NCBI GenBank assembly: GCA_016189845.1
Contig: JACPRT010000032.1
Coordinates: 1-12,671 of the forward strand
Length of the DNA: 12,671 nt
Origin: Chloroflexota bacterium
GTDB taxonomy: Bacteria; Chloroflexota; Dehalococcoidia; Lucifugimonadales; Lucifugimonadaceae
Direction: 5' to 3'
Part shown: piece by piece, positions 1-4,989 of the stretch
Numbering within the stretch: the first letter of the stretch is position 1
Layout: every line of letters starts with the position of its first letter
Notes under the pieces: model-generated
What the model was told of the DNA's origin: nothing
Database searches by the model: none
The model's input: the letters and a program-made list of their open reading frames with translations, nothing else
Translations under genes and position numbers: made by a program

Positions 1-37
1 ATCGATTATTCCGCCGGCGATCGGTTGCCGCCCTGCA

Positions 38-226
38 TTAGGCCCTGCCTTCGGCAATGACCGGCGCGCGATCTCGGACGAGATCGACCCCCATCCAGAT
101 GGACCAGAGGGGCAACAGCGCGCGTCCACCTGAGCCGACCATCAGAACGACCTTCACGTCGAGGATGATGCCCAGCGAGGCTACGAGCGACAGCACACCG
201 ATGACCGTGGCGGAGATGCCCAACAC
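38..226 (-). CDS. small two-helix membrane protein, unknown function
   Basis: A 62-residue product if started at the GTG at 226. Two hydrophobic segments are visible: residues about 2-24 (VLGISATVIGVLSLVAS in its core, reading the first codon as Val) and residues about 37-50 (ALLPLWSIWMGVDLV), with a short charged tail, so it is probably a small inner-membrane protein. The reading frame stays open upstream to 322 without a better ATG, so the start is uncertain. It lies 17 nt downstream of the frameshifted gene that ends at 244, in the same direction, and could share its transcript. I do not recognise a named family. The main alternative is a chance hydrophobic ORF, but two helices plus the ordered Gly/Trp-rich core favour a real gene. 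Confidence 0.45.
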   Translation of the reverse strand: MLGISATVIGVLSLVASLGIILDVKVVLMVGSGGRALLPLWSIWMGVDLVRDRAPVIAEGRA

Positions 227-243
227 CCGACGGGCCGCGACCG

Positions 244-542
244 CTACCCGTACCTCTTGACGGCCGCCGCGATGTCCGGACCAGCCTTGGCCGGGTCCGC
301 CGGCGTCATGGCAGGTGTGAACTCAATGTTGGCGTTGAACGAGAGGAAGAACGGCTCGGCAATCCCCGGCAAATAGCTGGCATCCTGCGCATGAACAATT
401 AGGTAGCCACACCCGCTGGCCCTCGTCCAAGGCGAAATACGCCGCCCGGCTCAAGCGCTTGCAGCATTTCCTCCATCTTCTTGCCAAAGGCAGGATCCTT
501 GATGGCCGCGTTGCCCTTCTCTACCGGCATCCGCATCTTCAT
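244..542 (-). pseudogene. small conserved protein (about 98 aa) broken by two +1 frameshifts
   Basis: Reading from the ATG at 542, three frames joined in order give one continuous, protein-like product of 98 residues: it begins MKMRMPVEKGNAAIKD, passes through EPAAYFALDEGQR, and ends with AEPFFLSFNANIEFTP and AGPDIAAAVKRYG before a TAG at 244-246. This resembles a family of roughly 100-residue bacterial proteins with a PVExGN...AEPFF...MTPxD pattern, generally unnamed or loosely annotated. Each junction needs removal of one G from a GGG run (complement of 445-447 and of 412-414). The span of 299 nt equals 99 codons plus two extra bases, which fits exactly two insertions. Without correction the first frame stops after about 50 codons. 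It lies 107 nt downstream of the flavin oxidase gene in the same direction. It may be a real pseudogene or a sequencing or assembly error. Confidence 0.7.
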
Positions 543-649
543 GAGGAACAACGTCCCTCATCCTAGCCCGGCCTGATCCCGTCGCCTTCCGCTCGAACAC
601 CCAGCCGGTCCCGTCCGGCAGCCGCCACGTCACAGAACCGCGTCAGGCG

Positions 650-2032
650 TCACACGGCCGGCTTGATGTTTTGGTTCACCCGGAACAAGTTCGCCGGGTC
701 GTACTTCTTCTTCACCGCCGCCAGGCGCGGATAGTTGTCGCGATAGGTCGCCTTGATGCGGTCCTCACCTTCGTCCATCATGAAGTTCACGTACGCGCCA
801 CCGGCCGAGTGCGGATGCAATGCATCGAAGTACTCCCTCGACCACTTGATGATCCGTTCGTTATTGGCCCGGTCCGGGTCGACCCCGACGATGACTTCGG
901 CCCAATTTGCCTCCCGGAAGCTCCATGCCGTGTCTTTCTTGCCGACCCGGTGCGCGGCTCCGTTGATCGGGTAGAGGTGCATCGTCGAATGCATGGTGGG
1001 GATCTGAGAGCCGTGCTTCACGTGCAGGGCGATTGCCTCGTCGCTGAGTGTGTTGACGAAGTCGGCTTTCCAGTACCACTGAAGTCCCGGTGGATAGAGG
1101 GCATCGAACATGCCCTGGAGTGCTGGCTGTGGCAACGGGCCAACCAGGTCCAACGCCGGTGTCCGGAAACCACGGATGGGCTTGAAGACTTCTTCGGCCT
1201 TCTCGAGTTGGCCCGTGTAGCACCAAACGACCCCACACATCTTCTTGTTGTGCAGATGCGCCGGGAATGGCGGCCCGGGCGGCACGGTCAAGAAGGCGAA
1301 GAAGCCGTTGATGTCATCGGGTGCCTTGGTGATGAACTCCCGATACCACTGCAGCACTTCTGTCGCCTGCTCAAGCGGCCACAGCATGGGACCGGCATAG
1401 ACCGTCTGGATCGGGTGAGTCCTGAACAGGAACGACGTCACCACGCCGAAGTTGCCGCCACCCCCGCGTATGGCCCAGAACAGGTCATCATTTTGCTTCG
1501 GGCTAGCGGATACTAATCGCCCGTCGGCCAACACGACGTCCGCGGCCAACAGGTTATCGATGGTGAGGCCGCACTTGCGCGTCAGGTGGCCGAGCCCGCC
1601 GCCCAGAGTCAGTCCGCCGACGCCCGTAGTCGAGATGATGCCGCTGGGCGTGGCCTGGCCGAAGGCGTGAGTTGCGTGGTCGACATCGCCCCAGGTGCAG
1701 CCGCCACCGACGCGAACGGTGCGGGCTTCGGGGTCGACACGTGTGTACCTGATACCCGAAAGGTCGATGACGAGGCCGTCGTCACATACCCCGAGGCCCC
1801 CAGCGTTGTGGCCGCCGCCGCGAATCGCCACGAGCATCTTGTTTTCGCGTCCGAAGTTGACGGCGGCGATTACATCCGCCACGTCCGCACAATGCGCGAT
1901 GAGGCGCGGGCGACGGTTAATCATCCCGTTGTAGACCTTGCGGTCGGTGTCGTAACCGCTATCGGTAGGCTGTCCCAGCCAGCCGCGCAGTTCGGCCTTG
2001 AATTGGTCTATCGACGTCTGGCTGACCATCAT
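650..2032 (-). CDS. FAD-binding oxidase, BBE (berberine bridge enzyme-like) family
   Basis: A 460-residue FAD-linked oxidoreductase of the PCMH/VAO fold with a C-terminal BBE motif. The N-terminal FAD domain holds RGGGHNAGG (71-79), where His75 aligns with the histidine that carries covalent FAD in this family. TTGVGGLTLGGGLGHLTRK (135-153) and GLTIDNLLAADVVLADG (155-171) are the flavin-binding core. The C-terminus has KYDPANLFRVNQNI (about 441-454), the typical BBE ending. Bicovalent members have a Cys just before TVGVGG; here that site reads SGIIS, so a monocovalent flavin is likely. These enzymes oxidise sugars, alcohols or secondary metabolites with O2; the substrate here is unknown. GGAGG (complement 2035-2039) is 2 nt from the first ATG but 5 nt from the second, so the start may be 2029. 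There is no signal peptide, so it is probably cytoplasmic. Confidence 0.93.
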   Translation of the reverse strand: MMVSQTSIDQFKAELRGWLGQPTDSGYDTDRKVYNGMINRRPRLIAHCADVADVIAAVNFGRENKMLVAIRGGGHNAGGLGVCDDGLVIDLSGIRYTRVDPEARTVRVGGGCTWGDVDHATHAFGQATPSGIISTTGVGGLTLGGGLGHLTRKCGLTIDNLLAADVVLADGRLVSASPKQNDDLFWAIRGGGGNFGVVTSFLFRTHPIQTVYAGPMLWPLEQATEVLQWYREFITKAPDDINGFFAFLTVPPGPPFPAHLHNKKMCGVVWCYTGQLEKAEEVFKPIRGFRTPALDLVGPLPQPALQGMFDALYPPGLQWYWKADFVNTLSDEAIALHVKHGSQIPTMHSTMHLYPINGAAHRVGKKDTAWSFREANWAEVIVGVDPDRANNERIIKWSREYFDALHPHSAGGAYVNFMMDEGEDRIKATYRDNYPRLAAVKKKYDPANLFRVNQNIKPAV

Positions 2033-2039
2033 CGCCTCC

Positions 2040-2282
2040 TCAGGTATCTGCGTAAGTCACTCGTAGGGATGCGCTGGCTGGTCACCTCTTTGACCATGGT
2101 CGAGTCCCGCGACGGCAGTTTCAGCGGGCGCCGTCCTTTGGTTGCTGAAATCTGCGCGTACTCGGGAAGCCATTGGACGCCGGCCCGCACCCAGGGGGCC
2201 GGACTTCGGGACACCTCGCTGCTCCGATGCGGGTGAGCGTACCGCCGAGACAACGAGTCGTCAACCGATTCCCTTAGGACTC
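2040..2282. other. intergenic stretch upstream of the flavin oxidase, no convincing gene
   Basis: I see no supported gene here. A minus-strand frame is open from about 2253 to 2029 and its stop overlaps the oxidase start, but its product is Arg/Ser/Pro-rich and low in recognisable structure. A perfect 10-bp palindrome, GACCATGGTC, lies at 2092-2101, about 60 nt upstream of the oxidase start, and might be an operator, though short palindromes of this kind arise by chance. I found no clear -35/-10 pair. Confidence 0.4.
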
Positions 2283-2447
2283 CTACGGCGAGGAAGGGCA
2301 GGTACCAGGGCGCGACCTCCGTCCCCGTGACACCAGTTGCCTGACGCGCTCAACTAATCGCGGATCGTCCAGCTCTGGCGAGTTGACCGCCTTCGACATC
2401 AGGTACGCATCCATTAGCTCCGCGGAGTAGCTTCGAATAAGTGGCAT
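2283..2447 (-). CDS. possible small protein, 54 aa, unknown
   Basis: A short minus-strand ORF starting at ATG 2445-2447 (or the GTG just before it) and ending with TAG at 2283-2285. The product begins MPLIRSYSAELMDAYLMSKA and continues with SPELDDPRLVERVRQLVSR, a helix-forming, amphipathic and well-mixed sequence; the tail (RGRRSRPGTCPSSP) is basic and low-complexity. AAGG sits 2 nt before the ATG, so the ribosome binding site is poor. I do not recognise a family. It could be a real small regulator-like protein, the surviving end of a decayed gene, or chance. Confidence 0.3.
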   Translation of the reverse strand: MPLIRSYSAELMDAYLMSKAVNSPELDDPRLVERVRQLVSRGRRSRPGTCPSSP

Positions 2448-2689
2448 CACCTTGCCAGGGTACAGAAACCGTTAGCCGTGCCGACAGGCAGAGCCTGTGT
2501 GAGGAGATCGCTGGCGTCCAAGCCGGATCAACCGGCAGCGAGTCGATACGAGAGTCTGGCATCGCCAAGTTTGATGTCTCTCCGGGCGCCGCCAATCGAA
2601 TCACCGTGGTATTCGGGAAGACCACAGGCGACTTCTTCTTAAACGGTGAGATCGTTGCACGTCTCGACCTGAGTCTTCCTGGTGTGTGA
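2441..2689 (+). pseudogene. remnant resembling the C-terminal end of a lectin/LamG-like domain
   Basis: The plus-strand frame that ends with TGA at 2687-2689 contains, in its last 45 codons, FDVSPGAANRITVVF followed by TGDFFLNGEIVARLDLS. The pattern of a beta strand with ITVVF, then G-DFF(L/V)NG, then a strand ending in LDLS is typical of the last strands of jelly-roll (concanavalin/LamG-like) domains in secreted or membrane proteins of Chloroflexota and relatives. The upstream 35 codons show no such character and there is no plausible ribosome binding site or signal peptide. I therefore read this as a leftover fragment of a larger gene rather than an intact 82-residue protein. It abuts the 3' end of the PIN toxin gene at 2692. 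A chance match to a strand pattern remains possible. Confidence 0.35.
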
Positions 2690-2691
2690 AT

Positions 2692-3099
2692 CTATGAACT
2701 GGCGTCATGGACGGCTGGGCCGCCGATCGCCGTAAGTATTCTTGTGTCGGCTGTGACGAGCGTGGCTCCCTGTGCCATGGCGGTGGCCGCGACGATGCGG
2801 TCCGCTGGATCAGCCGGAAAGGCTTCGAGTTCGGTAGCGAGAATTCCTATATGGCCGGTGACAGGAATCTCTCTTACCCCGAGTCCGAGGACCTCGTTCC
2901 GCCATGCGTCTACCGCCCGATTGAGTTCAAGGCGCCCGCGGCGCGCAAGCATGGCAACTTCCCAGAACGTAATGGCGGAAACCAGCAGGCCGTCCTCCTG
3001 GAGTGCCGCGTCGGCCGTTGTTCGAGCGGCTTTGCCAAGGGACCGGTGGCCTTCCAGCAGCCACACGAGAACATGTGTGTCGAGGACGACGGGATTCAA
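2692..3099 (-). CDS. vapC: PIN-domain toxin (VapC-like ribonuclease)
   Basis: A 135-residue PIN-domain protein. The acidic metal-binding residues are in the expected places: Asp7 in VLDTHVLVW, Glu47 in SAITFWEVAML, Asp97/Asp100 in DPADRIVAATA and Asp118 in VTADTRIL. Such proteins are Mg/Mn-dependent endoribonucleases that cut specific RNAs (tRNA or rRNA in studied cases) and are held inactive by their cognate antitoxin. The TTG start (complement 3097-3099) overlaps the TGA stop of the antitoxin gene by 4 nt as TTGA, so translation is probably coupled. The subtype with LDTHVLVW and SAITFWEVA is commonly partnered by Phd/YefM-type antitoxins, as here. The target RNA is not predictable. All catalytic residues are present, so it should be active. 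Confidence 0.93.
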   Translation of the reverse strand: MNPVVLDTHVLVWLLEGHRSLGKAARTTADAALQEDGLLVSAITFWEVAMLARRGRLELNRAVDAWRNEVLGLGVREIPVTGHIGILATELEAFPADPADRIVAATAMAQGATLVTADTRILTAIGGPAVHDASS

Positions 3100-3323
3100 C
3101 GCAAGGCATCCCAGCGCGTCCGTATGGGAGCAATGATGTCCCCCTTGACAGAAATGGACCCTTTGAGTGCCCCGAAAAGCGTGCGAGGACGCCGCCTTCC
3201 GGGAACGAGCTGGGCGACCGGTTCACCGTTCTTGGTGATCAAAACCGATTCTCCGGTGGCAGCCACCTCGTCCATGATCCTCAGGCATTTAGCCTTGAAT
3301 TCCGAAGCCTTGATTGTCTTCAC
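3096..3323 (-). CDS. antitoxin, Phd/YefM family, partner of the PIN toxin
   Basis: A 75-residue antitoxin. The N-terminal half (MKTIKASEFKAKCLRIMDEV, then SVLITKNGEPVAQLVP) is the Phd/YefM DNA-binding fold, with the usual ITKxGxPVAxLVP signature. The C-terminal segment (FGALKGSISVKGDIIAPI, ending RTRWDALR) is the toxin-neutralising tail typical of PIN partners. The start is GTG at 3321-3323, supported by AAGGA (complement 3330-3334) 6 nt upstream. Its stop overlaps the toxin start. Antitoxins of this family repress their own operon, and two copies of GACTATGGT lie 15-35 nt upstream, well placed to be the operator. The operon must be transcribed from within or just past the 3' end of the upstream dehydrogenase gene. 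Confidence 0.92.
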   Translation of the reverse strand: MKTIKASEFKAKCLRIMDEVAATGESVLITKNGEPVAQLVPGRRRPRTLFGALKGSISVKGDIIAPIRTRWDALR

Positions 3324-3337
3324 TTGCTATCCTTTAT

Positions 3338-3358
3338 GACTATGGTCACGACTATGGT
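3338..3358. promoter_or_regulatory. tandem 9-bp direct repeats, likely toxin-antitoxin operator
   Basis: GACTATGGT occurs at 3338-3346 and again at 3350-3358, a period of 12 bp (about one helical turn), so two bound proteins would lie on the same face. It sits directly upstream of the antitoxin ribosome binding site and overlaps the stop codon of the dehydrogenase gene at 3352-3354. An adjoining palindrome, TGGTAATACCA, is at 3355-3365. A TATGAT -10-like element on the minus strand (complement 3367-3372) lies just upstream, though without a good -35. The autoregulation role is inferred from the Phd/YefM family. Confidence 0.5.
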
Positions 3359-4395
3359 AATACCAGATCATACTCGGCAGCTAGCGCCGTGATCTGTTCC
3401 CACGTTGCCGGCTCGATGTCGACCCCTTCCTTCAGCCGCTGTTGCCTCGTCTTTGCTTCCTTTTCGCCTGGGAACAGGATCTCCGAGTGGCCGGGCATGA
3501 GAGGGGTGTCCTTGACGTATTCGACCAGGCCACCGACCTTGACTTTCAGAGCGTCGACCGATCCCAGGGCTCCTACATCGATGGCGATAATGGTTGAGCC
3601 GCTCGTGAACTCACCCGGCGCAGGTTCGGGGAGCCCGTATTCGCCCACCAACCCGCCGAGCACGGCGATCACGAACGCGAGCGCATACCCCTTGTGTCCG
3701 CCGTGAAGCCCCCCGAGCGGGAGGACCGCGCCGCCCGAATAGAAGTCGTTCGGGTCCCGGCTGGGTTTGCCACTGGAATCCAGGACCCATTCATCGGGCA
3801 GCTTGTGGCCACGCGCCCGGTAGACGCGGAGCTTGCCCTCGGCGCCGATGGAACTGGCGAAGTCGAGCAGGATGGGGCAGTCGGGCTTGTACGGGAACGC
3901 AATCGCGATCGGATTGGTGCTCATCCGTGGGACCGAGCCACCGTATGGGGCCACGATCATGGCATCGCCGAGCAACCCTGTGAACATGATCGACGCGAAG
4001 CCTTCCCGCGCCGCCATCTCGCCGTAGCTGCCGATACGACCCACGTGACCCAGGCTGCCCATCGTGGCGAGCCCAACGCCGTGCGCCTGCGCTCTGACGA
4101 TCGCCTGTCTCGTCCCAAACTCGGCCACGACCTGACCGAATGACCTGTGACCGTCGACTCGAACGACGGCGCGCGACTCGGAAGCGACAACCGGCACAGC
4201 CCGCGGGTCACGTCGCCCCGCCTTGATGTCGGCCACGTACTGCGGGATGCGGATGAACCCGTGGGAGTCGTGTCCTGTCATATTGGCGTCGGCCAGATGG
4301 TCGGCAACGACTTTTGCGTTGGCTTCGGACGTGCCCGCGGCCGTCAGGATCTTTCGCGCGATTTCTGAAATTCGGTCCCGGGTCAGCCTGGGCAT
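3352..4395 (-). CDS. malate/L-lactate dehydrogenase family oxidoreductase (Ldh2/MDH2, AllD-like)
   Basis: A 347-residue member of the Ldh_2 family, a non-Rossmann NAD(P)-dependent fold that interconverts 2-hydroxy acids and 2-oxo acids (malate, lactate, ureidoglycolate, 2,3-diketogulonate, sulfolactate). GHDSHGFIRIPQY (41-53) holds the conserved catalytic-region His45. GSLGHVGRIGSYGEMAA (113-129), STNPIAIAFP (about 159-168) and GGLHGGHKGYALAF are the other family blocks. Length is normal for the family. The ATG at 4395 is supported by GGAGGA (complement 4401-4406) 6 nt upstream. It is cytoplasmic. It is transcribed toward the toxin-antitoxin pair with only 28 nt between stop and the antitoxin start, so readthrough is possible. 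Exact substrate cannot be assigned; members vary widely. Confidence 0.93.
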   Translation of the reverse strand: MPRLTRDRISEIARKILTAAGTSEANAKVVADHLADANMTGHDSHGFIRIPQYVADIKAGRRDPRAVPVVASESRAVVRVDGHRSFGQVVAEFGTRQAIVRAQAHGVGLATMGSLGHVGRIGSYGEMAAREGFASIMFTGLLGDAMIVAPYGGSVPRMSTNPIAIAFPYKPDCPILLDFASSIGAEGKLRVYRARGHKLPDEWVLDSSGKPSRDPNDFYSGGAVLPLGGLHGGHKGYALAFVIAVLGGLVGEYGLPEPAPGEFTSGSTIIAIDVGALGSVDALKVKVGGLVEYVKDTPLMPGHSEILFPGEKEAKTRQQRLKEGVDIEPATWEQITALAAEYDLVLP

Positions 4396-4467
4396 CGGAA
4401 TCCTCCAACCGGAACAACCGGCGTGTCTGGCGAATGGCGACCAGCGTACTAAAAACGCAAGCTTCCG

Positions 4468-4809
4468 CTATGATCGCCCGCCGGGCCTGTTGGACTGCGA
4501 CTCACCCAGCAGATTAGCGGTGTGCTCTGTGACCACCGCCGGGTTCGCGAGACGTGAGAATGCCCACACGGCCAGCGCCAGGACGACGAGGTCGTCGACA
4601 TATCCGAGTACCGGTATGAAGTCAGGGACGATGTCGATCGGGGACAGCAGGTAAAGGACCAGGGCCGGGATGATCAGCTTTGCACAGAGCGGCACTCGCT
4701 GGTCCTTCAGCAGGCGACGCAGTAGCCGCCAGCGACCCCGCCACGACAGCGACAGGACCGCCCGCGCGGTCTCGTTGCGCTGGAGTCGGCGAAGGGTACC
4801 GCGGCACAC
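4468..4809 (-). CDS. YkvA-like DUF1232 membrane protein
   Basis: A 113-residue protein with the DUF1232 (YkvA) signature: a basic N-terminal region (RGRWRLLRRLLKDQRVPL, about 24-41), then AKLIIPALVLYLLSPIDIVP and DFIPVLGYVDDLVVLALAVW, which form a short membrane hairpin with the diagnostic SPIDIVPDFIP(V/I)xGxxDD core (residues 56-74). Function of the family is unknown; it is often a single small membrane protein. The start is the GTG at 4807-4809: an in-frame TAG lies only four codons upstream, so no longer product is possible, and the ribosome binding site is weak. It is divergent from the transporter operon and lies upstream of, and in the same direction as, the dehydrogenase gene at 4395. 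Confidence 0.88.
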   Translation of the reverse strand: MCRGTLRRLQRNETARAVLSLSWRGRWRLLRRLLKDQRVPLCAKLIIPALVLYLLSPIDIVPDFIPVLGYVDDLVVLALAVWAFSRLANPAVVTEHTANLLGESQSNRPGGRS

Positions 4810-4888
4810 GACGAGATTCTAGGAGGTTCGGATGGAGCTGTCGCTGTCGACCAGGGTCGCAGAGGCGCCGAAGCAAAAGGAAGGCGCG

Positions 4889-4917
4889 TTGACAGCCAAA
4901 CGTGCGGGTGCTAGCTT
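4889..4917 (+). promoter_or_regulatory. sigma70-type promoter for the transporter operon
   Basis: A perfect -35 TTGACA (4889-4894), a 17-bp spacer and a -10 of TAGCTT (4912-4917, three of six matches to TATAAT, including the key first T-A and last T). The predicted transcription start is near 4924, giving a leader of about 65 nt before the ATG at 4990. The strong -35 and ideal spacing support it; the -10 is mediocre, which is common in promoters that use an activator. Confidence 0.5.
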
Positions 4918-4977
4918 GCGTGCGCCTGATCAGGAGCGGCCTGCACGGGTGGTTGGCCGTGTGATCGGCGCGCGTGT

Positions 4978-4983
4978 AGGAGG
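4978..4983 (+). promoter_or_regulatory. ribosome binding site of the substrate-binding protein gene
   Basis: AGGAGG, a perfect Shine-Dalgarno core, lies 6 nt before ATG 4990 and fixes that start. It is inside the upstream short ORF, whose stop overlaps the same ATG, so reinitiation could also feed translation. Confidence 0.75.
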
Positions 4984-4989
4984 CCAGAA

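Noticed and set aside
451..462. TCAAGCGCTTGC, near copy of the palindrome at 6901-6912
   Set aside because: It lies on codons for Ala-Leu-Glu in the broken gene, so coding explains it and it weakens the case for an operator at 6901.
671..1516. Long plus-strand open frame antisense to the flavin oxidase
   Set aside because: Arg/Val/Pro-rich, no family motif, and fully covered by a strongly supported gene on the other strand; high-GC DNA leaves such frames open by default.
2029..2253. Minus-strand 74-codon frame whose stop overlaps the flavin oxidase start
   Set aside because: The stop overlap looks like coupling, but the product is Arg/Ser/Pro-rich and has no recognisable motif or ribosome site. 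The GAGGAGG there serves the oxidase.
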